Below are positions 1 through 7,996 of a stretch of 64,000 nt of DNA, piece by piece. The notes beneath the pieces were generated by a model. That model had not been told where the DNA came from. It did not search any database and was given only the letters and a program-made list of their open reading frames with translations. Source of the DNA: Aeromonas rivipollensis (GTDB lineage: Bacteria > Pseudomonadota > Gammaproteobacteria > Enterobacterales > Aeromonadaceae); contig NZ_CP149130.1 of the NCBI RefSeq assembly GCF_037811135.1, positions 1,298,501-1,362,500 on the forward strand, written 5' to 3'. The translations under genes and the position numbers were made by a program. The stretch's first letter is position 1; the number at the start of each line of letters is the position of its first letter.

Positions 1-216
1 GTGCTGACCCGGCGTGGTCATACCGAAGCCACTGTCGAGCTGATGCAGCTGGCCGGCCTCAAGCCTTACGGAGTCTTGTGCGAGCTGACCAAGGCCGATG
101 GCTCCATGGCCAGGTTGCCCGATCTGGTGGCCTTTGGTCGCCAGCACCGGATGCCGGTGCTGACCATCGAAGATCTGGTGCAATATCGTCAAATGCTGTC
201 AGAACGTTCGGCTTAA
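1..216 (+). CDS. ribB: 3,4-dihydroxy-2-butanone-4-phosphate synthase, C-terminal part (cut by window edge)
   Basis: The reading frame is open at the left edge, so only the last ~71 residues are present and the GTG at position 1 is not the true start. RibB converts ribulose 5-phosphate to 3,4-dihydroxy-2-butanone 4-phosphate and formate in riboflavin synthesis, in the cytoplasm. The segment carries the family's C-terminal signature: [19 protein letters not shown], then an acidic stretch and MARLPDL, then [13 protein letters not shown]. The protein ends at a normal RibB C-terminus with no GTP cyclohydrolase II (RibA) fusion. The next gene, lpp, has its own promoter and is an independent unit. 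Any FMN riboswitch would lie outside the window. Confidence 0.93.
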   Translation: MLTRRGHTEATVELMQLAGLKPYGVLCELTKADGSMARLPDLVAFGRQHRMPVLTIEDLVQYRQMLSERSA

Positions 217-385
217 GCTTCATACGAAATTGTAATAAGGGCATTTTTTGGTTACGCTTGGTGCGAACCTCATCCAGAGCACTCGTTTTTGACTTAGATT
301 TGCACAAAAAGTGTGCGTTTAAAAAAAAATGAGGGTTTTAATGCATTTATCTGTGATGGGGCCTATCCAAACTCGTATTTATTTG

Positions 386-394
386 TGCCATAAT
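386..394 (+). promoter_or_regulatory. Extended -10 promoter of lpp
   Basis: TGC followed by CATAAT (positions 389-394) forms an extended -10 element about 45 bases upstream of the lpp start. The upstream region 217-385 is AT-rich with A and T runs, as expected for a very strong lipoprotein promoter. A clear -35 box is not obvious. Identified by eye only. Confidence 0.5.
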
Positions 395-439
395 CACGCC
401 GCTTGCTAAACGTCTGGCGAGTTAAAGGGAGCTTTAAAA

Positions 440-682
440 ATGAAGAAAATGTTGTTGGTAGGTGTTGTTGGTCTGTCTGCCCTGCTGGGCGGTTGTGCAA
501 ACACCAGCGAACTGGAAACTTCCGTTCAGAATCTGTCTAACAAAGTTGACCAACTGGCTCAAGATGTTAGCGCAGTTCGTGCTGATCAATCCAAGATGGC
601 TGCTGATATCGCAACTGCTAACCAAGAAGCAGCTCGTGCTAACCAGCGCATCGACAACATGGCTACTTCCTACAAGAAGTAA
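440..682 (+). CDS. lpp: Major outer membrane (Braun-type) lipoprotein
   Basis: Encodes an 80-residue lipoprotein that ties the outer membrane to peptidoglycan. The signal peptide MKKMLLVGVVGLSALLGGC ends in the lipobox LLGGC, so Cys19 is the lipidated first residue. The mature part is an uninterrupted heptad-repeat helix (ELETSVQNLSNKVDQLAQDV and onward) that forms the trimeric coiled coil. It ends in SYKK, and the terminal lysine is the residue joined to diaminopimelate by L,D-transpeptidases. A YkuD transpeptidase gene lies 6 kb downstream. The start is fixed by AGGGAG eight bases before the ATG. GC is lower than in neighbouring genes, typical of codon choice in very highly expressed genes. 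Monocistronic, with its own promoter and terminator. Confidence 0.96.
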   Translation: MKKMLLVGVVGLSALLGGCANTSELETSVQNLSNKVDQLAQDVSAVRADQSKMAADIATANQEAARANQRIDNMATSYKK

Positions 683-690
683 TCCATGCG

Positions 691-724
691 AAAAAATGGC
701 GCATTTTAATGCGCCATTTTTTTT
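691..724 (+). terminator. Intrinsic terminator of lpp
   Basis: A-rich run, then a perfect inverted repeat (ATGGCGCATT / AATGCGCCAT) with a very short loop, followed by eight T residues. It starts nine bases after the lpp stop codon. Confidence 0.93.
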
Positions 725-813
725 GCCTGAAATTCGTCATTTCTCTTATTACTGCACTGCCTGCCTGAACAAGGCAATGCCGATTGCTCGGCATCCCCTG
801 ATATCTTCATCGA

Positions 814-1662
814 TCAATAAAGCAGGCTATAGAGCTTGCGACGATAACTCTGCGCAGCCGGGTGTGCCCCCATGGTGGTCAGGATATCGAGATAGATCTT
901 CTTGGCATCGCCAAATGCCATGTCGCGCTTGAGAATGTTGAACAGCAATGCCAGGGCTTCTTCCTGACGGCCGACCTGACTGTATTGCACCGCCAGCTCC
1001 TGGCTGAGGGCGTCGTCGTCCGGTGTCTCGGCGTGACGCTGCTCCAGGGCACGCAACTCGGGGCTGTCGCTGGCTTGCAGCGCCAGGGCCAGGCGGGAAC
1101 TCAGGGTCTGATAGTGATCATCCTGTGCCACCATGGGGATGGTCGCGAGCAGGGCCTGTGCCTCATCCAGCAAATTCAGATCCAGCGCCGCCTGTACCAG
1201 CCAGAGGCTGATGTCGTGACGCTCGGGGGCCAGTCGGTGGGCCTGGGTGAGATGGGCATGGGCCACATCTGCCTGACCCCCAGTCAGGGCCTGCTGACCC
1301 TTCTCGAGCAGCAGCTCCTCTTCCTTGGGGGCGAAGGCGGCGAAGTACTGGCGCAGGGTGGCCTCATCTTGCGGGCCTTCCAGGATGGCCTGCTCGTCCG
1401 GGCGCCCCTGATGGAACAGCACCAGTGCGGGCAGCGCGCGCAGACCCAGCTGGCTGGCCAGGGGTTGCAGCTGGGGATCGTTCATGTCGACCTTGGCCAG
1501 GGTGACTGCGGTATTGGCCGGGCCGACCAGGGTCTCCACCAGCGGGGTCATGCCCTGGCATTCTGGCATCTGCGGGGCGTGGAAATAGATGACGACCGGC
1601 TTTTTCATGGACGCATCGATCAGTTCGGCGTGGAAGTTCTGGGGATTGATGTCGACGATCAT
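814..1662 (-). CDS. cnoX: Thioredoxin-fold TPR co-chaperone CnoX (YbbN)
   Basis: 282-residue cytoplasmic chaperedoxin-family protein. The N-terminal ~110 residues form a thioredoxin domain. At the CGPC position the sequence reads MPEC, so only the second cysteine remains, as in E. coli CnoX (SQHC). It should therefore not act as a classical disulfide reductase. The rest of the protein is helical TPR-like repeats (for example EKGQQALTGGQADVAHAHLT). In E. coli CnoX binds bleach-modified substrates and hands them to GroEL and DnaK; that role is carried over here by homology. I chose the ATG at 1662 because its protein begins MIVDINPQNF, and it overlaps the upstream gene's stop codon as ATGA. A longer frame to 1779 would only add residues encoded inside the upstream gene. 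Confidence 0.88.
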   Translation of the reverse strand: MIVDINPQNFHAELIDASMKKPVVIYFHAPQMPECQGMTPLVETLVGPANTAVTLAKVDMNDPQLQPLASQLGLRALPALVLFHQGRPDEQAILEGPQDEATLRQYFAAFAPKEEELLLEKGQQALTGGQADVAHAHLTQAHRLAPERHDISLWLVQAALDLNLLDEAQALLATIPMVAQDDHYQTLSSRLALALQASDSPELRALEQRHAETPDDDALSQELAVQYSQVGRQEEALALLFNILKRDMAFGDAKKIYLDILTTMGAHPAAQSYRRKLYSLLY

Positions 1663-2381
1663 GAGGCTGACTCTCGGAAAATGGTGTGGATCAACATGGG
1701 GTCCAGGGGCGTGGATTTCAAGCGCTCGTCCAGCAGGTAGCCATTGATCTGGCGAGTCGGGGCGGCGAGGCTCAGCCAACCGCTGCCAAAACGCCAGTCC
1801 AGCACCAGATAGCTACGGGTATCGAGCCTGTTATCCAGCCGCCACCCCTCTTTTGGCACAAAACGCACCTTGTCGAGCCCGGCGGCAATGCCGGCCCCCT
1901 GGGCTTTCAGCACCGCCTCCTTACGTGACCAGAGCCGATAGAAGGCCGAGGCCTGCTCCCGGGATGGCAGGGTGCACAGCCACTGATATTCGTCAGGGGC
2001 ATAGAAACGCTGGGCCAATGGCAGAACGGGGCGCTGGCGCAAGCCCATCTCGACATCCACGCCGAGAGGGCCTTGCTGGCAGAGGGCGAGCACCAGCCAG
2101 TCTCCGCTGTGGCTGAGATTGAATTGCCAGTCATGGCTGACCAGAGCGGGTTTGCCGTGCTCGCTGGTGCGAAACACCAGCGTATCGGGCGGACAGCCAA
2201 GCCGCTCGGCCAGCAGGCGGCGCAGCAGTATCCGGCCGAGCAGGTACTCTCGCTGGCGGCCAGGCTGGCGGATCTCATGCCAATGGCGATATTCGTCCGG
2301 CGAGAGCTCTGATTGCAGCCCGATCAACTGCTCTGCGTCGATGAGCGCCGGTTTTAACAAATAGAGATCCGCATAGAGCAT
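1659..2381 (-). CDS. 4'-phosphopantetheinyl transferase superfamily protein (AcpT/Sfp type)
   Basis: 240 residues, the usual length for Sfp/AcpT-type transferases, which move phosphopantetheine from CoA to a serine of an acyl or peptidyl carrier protein. The family motifs are clear: FNLSHS (residues 87-92), the Mg-binding GVDVE (107-111), and WSRKEAVLKA (151-160), whose Glu and Lys contribute to metal and CoA binding. It could be an AcpT-like housekeeping enzyme or serve a siderophore or polyunsaturated lipid synthase encoded elsewhere; no carrier-protein gene lies in the window. Its stop overlaps the cnoX start by four bases, so the two genes are co-transcribed and probably translationally coupled. 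Confidence 0.9.
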   Translation of the reverse strand: MLYADLYLLKPALIDAEQLIGLQSELSPDEYRHWHEIRQPGRQREYLLGRILLRRLLAERLGCPPDTLVFRTSEHGKPALVSHDWQFNLSHSGDWLVLALCQQGPLGVDVEMGLRQRPVLPLAQRFYAPDEYQWLCTLPSREQASAFYRLWSRKEAVLKAQGAGIAAGLDKVRFVPKEGWRLDNRLDTRSYLVLDWRFGSGWLSLAAPTRQINGYLLDERLKSTPLDPMLIHTIFRESAS

Positions 2382-2541
2382 AATATTTCACTTTAAAATG
2401 AGGTCGAAACAGCGATAACGATCCGTTTTGACAGGGCAAAACCGCTACTTTTGCGATTGTATATTGTTTGGCCATGATCACATTAATCATGCAAAACAGT
2501 GCATTTCCTTGCAAAAATGTGAGGTCGATAGGGATTTTCGC

Positions 2542-2569
2542 TTGCCTCGATAGAATTCTTGGATATAGT
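2542..2569 (+). promoter_or_regulatory. Putative sigma-70 promoter of the NlpC/P60 lipoprotein gene
   Basis: TTGCCT (2542-2547), a 16-base spacer and TATAGT (2564-2569), about 75 bases upstream of the chosen TTG start. Found by eye; it is the best -35/-10 pair in this divergent intergenic region. Confidence 0.4.
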
Positions 2570-2645
2570 CGGGTGCTGTTGCCTTATAAATTGCCCTGTC
2601 GGGCTGCATTTTAACAAGTTTCACTCTATTTGCGGGGATAAAGGA

Positions 2646-3146
2646 TTGCGCCACCTGATGCTACTGCTGGTCGCGCTCGGAATGGTGGGTTGTGCTTCTG
2701 CACCCCAGACCGAGGTCGCGAGCAAGATCGAGGTTTCCATGATGGAACCCGTGATTGAACCCGAAGTTTCACCCACCCCAGATGTCAACGAAATCCTGAC
2801 CGTATACAAAGAGTGGCGTGGCGTCCCTTACCGCATGGGGGGCAGCAGCCAGCGAGGCATAGATTGCTCCGCCTTCGCCCGTGAAGTGTTCCGCAATGCC
2901 GTCGGCATCGAATTGCCCCGCGATACCCGCTCCCAGGTTCATGAAGGCACCCGCGTTTCCAAGCAGGATCTGGTGGAAGGGGATCTGGTCTTCTTCAAGA
3001 TCAACCGCCGCCTCAATCATGTGGGCATCTATGTCGGCAACGGTGAGTTCATCCACGCCTCCACCCGCGCCGGGGTGACCCGCTCCAAGCTAGACAACTC
3101 CTATTGGCGCAGCAAGTTCTGGCAGGCACGCCGGATCGAGATCTGA
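2646..3146 (+). CDS. NlpC/P60-family lipoprotein peptidoglycan endopeptidase (Spr/MepS-like)
   Basis: With a TTG start at 2646 the protein has 166 residues and a normal lipoprotein signal, [16 protein letters not shown], with Cys16 as the lipidated residue. GGGGA lies seven bases upstream. An ATG at 2658 would remove the basic N-terminus, and a frame back to 2559 would place a long cysteine-rich leader before the signal peptide, so both are less likely. The NlpC/P60 domain follows: catalytic Cys74 in GIDCSAF, then [17 protein letters not shown] supplying the two histidines. The family cleaves peptide crosslinks in peptidoglycan (D-Glu/Dap bonds) in the periplasm. It is close to Spr/MepS and NlpC; which of them is orthologous cannot be settled here. 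A strong terminator follows. Confidence 0.87.
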   Translation: MRHLMLLLVALGMVGCASAPQTEVASKIEVSMMEPVIEPEVSPTPDVNEILTVYKEWRGVPYRMGGSSQRGIDCSAFAREVFRNAVGIELPRDTRSQVHEGTRVSKQDLVEGDLVFFKINRRLNHVGIYVGNGEFIHASTRAGVTRSKLDNSYWRSKFWQARRIEI

Positions 3147-3199
3147 GTCAGGCTGGACAAACGGCTCGCAGTACGGACTGTTTTTCCAACCTCACTTGA

Positions 3200-3226
3200 A
3201 CCGGGCTCCTCGAAGCCCGGTTTTTT
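3200..3226 (+). terminator. Intrinsic terminator after the NlpC/P60 gene
   Basis: ACCGGGCT / AGCCCGGT stem with a six-base loop followed by TTTTTT, about 54 bases past the stop codon. Confidence 0.9.
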
Positions 3227-3297
3227 ATGGCCCTCGTTTAGACTTTCCCTGGCCGACTCTCTATAGTGTGGCCCCTTCGATCCTCGGCAGGCCCAGC

Positions 3298-4239
3298 ATG
3301 AAGACCCAGCATAAATCCGGATTGCACCCGCGTAATCGCCACCAGACCCCTTACGATTTTGACGCTCTCTGTCAGCGTACCCCCGAGCTGCTGCCCTTCG
3401 TGTTCGTCAACGAGCATGGCACCCGGACCCTGGATTTCGCCGATCCGGCCGCCGTCAAGGCGCTCAACCGGGCCCTGTTGGCGTTGCATTACGGCATCCA
3501 GCACTGGGATCTGCCGCCGGGCTACCTCTGTCCTCCCATTCCGGGCCGGGTCGATTACCTGCATCGGGTGGCGGATCTGCTGGCCGAGAGTGTGGGGGAA
3601 GTACCAAGGGGCAAGGGGGTGCGGGTGCTGGACATAGGCGTCGGGGCAAACTGCATCTATCCCCTGCTGGGGACCCGTGAGTACGGCTGGCGCTTCGTGG
3701 GGTCGGACATCGACCCCGTGTCGGTCAAGGCGGCGACCCTGCTGGCGGCGAGCAATGGCCTGGGCAGCCAGATAGCGTGCCGCCATCAGGAAAACCCCAA
3801 GCAGATCTTTCGCGGCATCCTGGGTCCGAAGGAGCGCTTCGCCCTGACCCTGTGCAACCCGCCGTTCCACGCCTCTCTGGCAGAGGCGAGCAAGGGGACT
3901 GAGCGCAAGCTGCGCAACCTCGGCAAGGCGGTGACGGGAGCTCCCGTGCTCAACTTCGGCGGCCAGAAAGCGGAGCTCTGGTGCGAGGGAGGCGAGGCAG
4001 CGTTTCTGGCCGGCATGATAGAGCAGAGCAAGGAGTTTGCCGGTCAGTGCCTCTGGTTCAGCTCGCTGGTGTCGAAAAAGGAGAATCTGCCTGCCGCACG
4101 AAAGGCGCTGGCTCGGGTGGGGGCGCAGGATGTCAGGGTGATCGACATGGCGCAGGGCAACAAGGTGAGCCGGATCCTGGCCTGGAGCTTCCTGGACGAG
4201 GCGAGCCGAACCGCCTGGTGGTCTGCCCCCGGCCGCTGA
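3298..4239 (+). CDS. rlmF: 23S rRNA (adenine-1618-N6)-methyltransferase
   Basis: 313-residue class I SAM-dependent methyltransferase that modifies A1618 of 23S rRNA. The N-terminus, [16 protein letters not shown], is typical of RlmF and fixes the start at 3298; the frame extends to 3196 but that part runs through the upstream terminator. The SAM-binding loop [16 protein letters not shown] is near residue 110, and the catalytic motif NPPFH for N6-adenine methylation is near residue 187. A C-terminal segment, [15 protein letters not shown], is also family-typical. Acts in the cytoplasm on the large subunit. It appears monocistronic, with no promoter obvious beyond the short intergenic gap. Confidence 0.93.
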   Translation: MKTQHKSGLHPRNRHQTPYDFDALCQRTPELLPFVFVNEHGTRTLDFADPAAVKALNRALLALHYGIQHWDLPPGYLCPPIPGRVDYLHRVADLLAESVGEVPRGKGVRVLDIGVGANCIYPLLGTREYGWRFVGSDIDPVSVKAATLLAASNGLGSQIACRHQENPKQIFRGILGPKERFALTLCNPPFHASLAEASKGTERKLRNLGKAVTGAPVLNFGGQKAELWCEGGEAAFLAGMIEQSKEFAGQCLWFSSLVSKKENLPAARKALARVGAQDVRVIDMAQGNKVSRILAWSFLDEASRTAWWSAPGR

Positions 4240-4490
4240 GGGAAAGGGGTGTTGAGAGTAAAAACACCCCAGACTGCCTCCTTTTCCTGCCTTGACGGTT
4301 TCCGCCCAGGAGCCGCCACCGCAATCGTTTTTCCGCTTTATGCCTGCCCATTTTTCCCTGCGTGTTAGTGACCACTTTCATCCCCGGTACAGTTGTACGC
4401 CGAGATTTTTTTGTACTTACCTGTGAAACTTTCATAAAATGGGACTGGTTAGACCTCTTTACAGGCTTTGAATCGAATAGGGATCGGTAC

Positions 4491-5213
4491 ATGAAAGTTG
4501 TCGATTTTCTGAAGCACAAGCGCGAAATCCTGGCGCAGCACCCCTTTGAGCTCAAGGATTGGCTCTCTCCGGCGATCCGTGACTACTGGCGTGAGTTTCA
4601 GCAAAAGGCACACCTTCACCCTTTGCTGGGACGGGTGCTGGATCTGCAGGCCGACCAGTCGCTGGTGCGGCAGCAGCGCGCATCCCAGGCTCAGGCGGTC
4701 AACAGCCAGCCGACCCTGATCGAAGGGAATGCGGTGGAGCTGAGTGGCGAAGCCGCCACCCTCTACGCCGAGCTGCAGGCCCGGATCGGGGAAGAGACCC
4801 ATGTGGGTGAGTGGTTGCAGATAAACCAGGGGTTGATCGATCAGTTCGCGGCCGTGACCGGGGACCATCAGTGGATCCACACCGACCCCGAGCGTGCGGC
4901 GGCCGAGTCGCCGTTCAAGACCACCATTGCCCACGGTTTCCTGACCCTGGCCCTGCTGCCCCAGCTCACCGGCTCGGTGGACGAGGCGACGCCGGAATTC
5001 CCGAGCGCCCGCATGGTGGTGAATTTCGGTCTGGAGCAGGTTCGCTTCCCATACCCCATCAAGGTGGACAGCAACATCCGTGCCCGTACCAAGTTGTCCA
5101 GAGTGACTCCCATCAAGGGCGGGCTCGAGCTGCTCAAGGAGATCAAGATAGAGATCGAGGGGATCCGCCGCCCTGGCTGCGTCATCGAGTCGGTCACCCG
5201 TATCTATTTCTGA
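4491..5213 (+). CDS. MaoC-family (R)-specific enoyl-CoA hydratase-like protein
   Basis: 240 residues. The last ~130 residues form a hot-dog-fold MaoC domain with the hydratase signature TGDHQWIHTDPERA (from about residue 121), which contains the catalytic Asp and His, followed by IAHGFLTLALLP. Enzymes of this family hydrate enoyl-CoA to (R)-3-hydroxyacyl-CoA, and PhaJ members feed polyhydroxyalkanoate synthesis. The N-terminal ~100 residues (MKVVDFLKHKREIL and onward) lie outside the domain and I cannot assign them. The start at 4491 is preceded by AGGGA; a frame back to 4362 contains an upstream stretch that reads like promoter DNA. No polyhydroxyalkanoate synthase is nearby, so substrate and pathway are open. 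Confidence 0.82.
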   Translation: MKVVDFLKHKREILAQHPFELKDWLSPAIRDYWREFQQKAHLHPLLGRVLDLQADQSLVRQQRASQAQAVNSQPTLIEGNAVELSGEAATLYAELQARIGEETHVGEWLQINQGLIDQFAAVTGDHQWIHTDPERAAAESPFKTTIAHGFLTLALLPQLTGSVDEATPEFPSARMVVNFGLEQVRFPYPIKVDSNIRARTKLSRVTPIKGGLELLKEIKIEIEGIRRPGCVIESVTRIYF

Positions 5214-5235
5214 CGCCCGTCCCTCACGGCGATAC

Positions 5236-5263
5236 ACACAGGCCCACTTCGGTGGGCCTGTGT
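5236..5263. terminator. Hairpin terminator between convergent MaoC and DUF481 genes
   Basis: Perfect 12-bp stem (ACACAGGCCCAC / GTGGGCCTGTGT) closed by a UUCG tetraloop, between the ends of two convergent genes. The U-tract is poor on either side, but the stem is very stable, so it probably serves both directions. Confidence 0.75.
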
Positions 5264-5276
5264 CGTTTCCGGGTTC

Positions 5277-6275
5277 CTAGAAGCTGGCGCCCAGGGTGAT
5301 GATATGGCGCCACTCCTTCTCGCTCAGACTGGTCCTTGCGTCCTGATAGTCGAGCCAGGCGTCGTCCCAATCCAGCTCGCTCGACCAGGAGAGGCGCAGG
5401 TGATCGTTGAAATAGTACCTGAGCCCCAGGCTGCCGTTGATGGACTGCTGTCTGGTCAGATAGGGTGAGGGCTGATCGATGAACTTCTCGTAGCGCCCCT
5501 TGCTGAAGAGTTCAAACTTCTCCTGCCACAGCTCGAGGGGCTGGCGATAATCCCATCCCAGGCTGAGGAAGGGGTAGTTGATGATCCGCTCGTCGAACAG
5601 ATCCGAGTTGCTCCACACATCAGGGGTGAAGTAGGCCCGCTCCAGACCCAGCTGGCTGATCAGCTCCAGGCGGCGTCGCTTGTCATTCCAGAAGCGGTAG
5701 CCGGGGCCGGAGGCATAGTCTATTTCCAGATAGCCGGCCTCGATCAGGTTGTAGTCGATGTCCACGGAGGAGCTCAGGAACCAGTGGTCGTCGAAGAAGA
5801 AGTCGAGCTTGGGCTTGAGCTTGTATTCGTGGCTGTCGGTGATGTTGTTCGCCGTCTCGTAGATATATTCGCCATCCAGGCTGTAACGCCAGTCCAGATT
5901 GGCCAGCTCGGTGGAGACCTTGAGGTTGACGTTGTTGGTCTTCTTGGTGTTCTCCTTGAGCTTGATGTTCAGATCGCTGGTGCCGGTCAGGAGCCAGGCA
6001 TTCACTTCGTCAGGGGAGTCCAGCAAGGGTATCCCCGTCTTGGTCAGGGGCTTGGGTTTCTCCTGTTTGTCCAGCCGCCAGCGCTTGATGGCATGGCGCT
6101 GGACAGTCAGGGCCTTGCTATAGGATGGCTTGATGCGGATCTGCTCGTCCGTGATCTCTTCTATGGTGCCGGTCAGGCGATCGCCGTTCTGCATCCACAG
6201 GATGTCCGCCATCGCGGCTGAGCCGGGCAGCAGGGTCAACAGGAGTGCCAGCAGGGGAAGGCCGCATCTCGTCAT
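5277..6275 (-). CDS. DUF481 outer membrane beta-barrel protein (YdiY-like)
   Basis: 332 residues with a cleavable signal peptide (hydrophobic LLALLLTLLPGSAAMA). It is followed by ADILWMQNGDRLTGTIEEI, the small beta segment common in DUF481 proteins, and then a long region of alternating aromatic strands (LDWRYSLDGEYIYET, HWFLSSSVDIDYNL, LRLSWSSELDWDD). The protein ends in a C-terminal Phe, as expected for a barrel inserted by BamA. The family includes E. coli YdiY, which is acid-induced; the biochemical function is unknown. The gene starts 19 bases after the L,D-transpeptidase gene on the same strand, so the two are probably co-transcribed. Confidence 0.82.
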   Translation of the reverse strand: MTRCGLPLLALLLTLLPGSAAMADILWMQNGDRLTGTIEEITDEQIRIKPSYSKALTVQRHAIKRWRLDKQEKPKPLTKTGIPLLDSPDEVNAWLLTGTSDLNIKLKENTKKTNNVNLKVSTELANLDWRYSLDGEYIYETANNITDSHEYKLKPKLDFFFDDHWFLSSSVDIDYNLIEAGYLEIDYASGPGYRFWNDKRRRLELISQLGLERAYFTPDVWSNSDLFDERIINYPFLSLGWDYRQPLELWQEKFELFSKGRYEKFIDQPSPYLTRQQSINGSLGLRYYFNDHLRLSWSSELDWDDAWLDYQDARTSLSEKEWRHIITLGASF

Positions 6276-6294
6276 GGTGATCTCCGGGAGAGTC

Positions 6295-7212
6295 TTAGCC
6301 GCTGATGGGGCGGGGCAGCCCGTTCTTGTCGTCGAGCAGGGCCGTCACCCGGGAGCCATCTATCTCGGGGGCCGCGATGAACTGCTCGACCTCGGGGGAG
6401 AGCACCAGCGGGGCACCCTCTGACATCTCCTCCTCGGTGCGGGAGAGAGGGGAGTGCACCTCCAGCCAGCGGCGACCGTCCGGCTCCAGCGCCGTCTTGA
6501 CCGGCTGGTTGATCACCTGCACCCGGGTACCGACAGGCACCAGGCTGAACAAGGTCTCTATGTCATCCGGGCGCAGCCGGATGCAGCCCGCGCTGACCCG
6601 CAGACCGACCCCGAAATCCTTGTTGGTGCCGTGAATGAGGTAGTCCTTGTTGCCATAACCCAGGCGCATGGCGAACTTGCCGAGGGGGTTGTCCGGGCCC
6701 GGGGGCACCACGGCCGGCAGGTCTATGCCCTTTTGCTCCAGCCAGGACTTGCGCACCATGGGGCCGGGTACCCAGGTCGGGTTCGGATTCTTCGCGATGA
6801 CGGTGGTGGTCATCTCAGGGGTCTCGCGGCCTATGTCACCTATGCCGATGGGCAGCACCATCACCTCCGCCTTGTCCTTGGGGAAGTAGTAGAGTCGCAG
6901 CTCCGGCAGGTTGATGACGATGCCCTCCCGCGGCACATCGGGCAGCAGCATCTGGGTCGGCAGGGTCAGCCGGGTGCCGGGTGTGGGCAAATAGGGATCT
7001 ACCCCGGGATTTGCCTCGAGCAGCGCCAAAAAGCCAATTTGGGTATGTTTGCCGACCAGCTCCAGATGATCGCCAGGTTGAACTATGTAGTCTTCCAGCT
7101 CACCGATGAGACGGCTGTCCGCCGGCGGAAGCGGATAGGTTTTCGACCAGGCCGGCGTGGTCCAGAGGCTGGTAGCGGCCAGCAGCAGTGAGACGATACG
7201 GGTATTGCGCAT
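6295..7212 (-). CDS. Periplasmic L,D-transpeptidase (YkuD domain; YcfS/YbiS/ErfK type)
   Basis: 305 residues. The signal peptide (MRNTRIVSLLLAATSLWTTP) fixes the start at 7212; the frame extends to 7278 but the extra residues precede the signal. A LysM-like segment (YIVQPGDHLELVGK, about residues 42-86) should bind peptidoglycan. The YkuD catalytic domain follows, with the motif pair HGTN (~190) and SAGCIRLRP, whose Cys near residue 208 is the nucleophile. Such enzymes attach Braun lipoprotein to the diaminopimelate of peptidoglycan or make 3-3 crosslinks. Given the lpp gene in this window, the lipoprotein-anchoring role is plausible, but the sequence does not decide between them. The DUF481 gene follows after 19 bases. 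Confidence 0.9.
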   Translation of the reverse strand: MRNTRIVSLLLAATSLWTTPAWSKTYPLPPADSRLIGELEDYIVQPGDHLELVGKHTQIGFLALLEANPGVDPYLPTPGTRLTLPTQMLLPDVPREGIVINLPELRLYYFPKDKAEVMVLPIGIGDIGRETPEMTTTVIAKNPNPTWVPGPMVRKSWLEQKGIDLPAVVPPGPDNPLGKFAMRLGYGNKDYLIHGTNKDFGVGLRVSAGCIRLRPDDIETLFSLVPVGTRVQVINQPVKTALEPDGRRWLEVHSPLSRTEEEMSEGAPLVLSPEVEQFIAAPEIDGSRVTALLDDKNGLPRPISG

Positions 7213-7584
7213 GGTGTTTCCTATCGGCAGTTCTCGAGGGAAGCGCTTCCCTCCCCAAAAATGAGCGGAGATTGTCAACCAATCGACCGGGGATTACCAG
7301 CGTCGGACCGCGCTTCTCCCGGGCCGGATTGAGGCAGGTTGAGGGGGATTTTCGGCCCTCAGCCCCTGGTTTGTCGGGGAAAGGCGGATAAGCCTGGATC
7401 GGCGCCGGGGTGGTCGGCCCTGAGACCATGTCTGACACCTTGGCGCCGCATGTCGGCAAGCAAGCCTGGGCCTGGCAAGGGGGGGAGAGTCGCCACAGGC
7501 TGACGGTTTAATAGCCAGTCGTCTGATCTGCAACGAGATTTACGTTGATTTCCCGACTCGGGTTGGGTCAATATGAGGGCCCGC
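7213..7584. other. Gene-free stretch upstream of tRNA-Ser
   Basis: 372 bases with no convincing gene; short frames here are GC-driven or overlap the tRNA. The right end contains a weak candidate tRNA promoter, TTGATT (7545-7550) and CAATAT (7569-7574) with an 18-base spacer, followed by the GC-rich discriminator GAGGGCCCGC that is typical of stringently controlled stable-RNA promoters. Confidence 0.5.
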
Positions 7585-7674
7585 GGAGAGATGCCGGAGT
7601 GGCCGAACGGGATTGACTCGAAATCAATTGTGGCAGCAATGCCACCCAGGGTTCGAATCCCTGTCTCTCCGCCA
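7585..7674 (+). tRNA. tRNA-Ser (CGA)
   Basis: 90-base class II tRNA including an encoded CCA. The acceptor stem is GGAGAGA / TCTCTCC. The anticodon stem GATTGA / TCAATT encloses the loop CTCGAAA with anticodon CGA at 7619-7621. A long variable arm (TGTGGCAGCAATGCCAC) and the T-loop GTTCGAATC follow. The long variable arm confirms serine identity. Confidence 0.97.
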
Positions 7675-7996
7675 TTTATGCCCTTCAAGCACGCGCCAGT
7701 CGCGGGTTTGTCATTTCCAGCCTATGCCAGCCCATATCTCAGTTCAGCTATGGCCAATGCCTTTCAGGGGAAGCTTCCCTGTTGGGGGTTATGGGAAAGG
7801 CAGGGAACCTGGATAAACGCCCCCATTCCGGGTCCATCTCCCATTAGCTAACGCTACTGATGTGCCGGTCTGGATGTCACCATGCACAGCCATGGCTGTG
7901 TATGGTTGGCGTACTTCTCTACTTCACGAATATGCCAGTCAGGTCTGCTGTTGCCCCGGAAGATTCAGGGGGGAGGGGCGTTGCCAAGACGCGCAC
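7675..7996. other. Gene-free stretch between tRNA-Ser and kup
   Basis: 322 bases with no supported gene, no integrase and no clear terminator with a U-tract. The short palindrome CAGCCATGGCTGTG lies near 7888-7901. I see nothing else here. Confidence 0.4.

Noticed and set aside
7359..7688. Minus-strand frame over tRNA-Ser whose product starts like many annotated GETGIRTLG hypotheticals
   Set aside because: A well-known artefact of translating the complement of tRNA-Ser genes.
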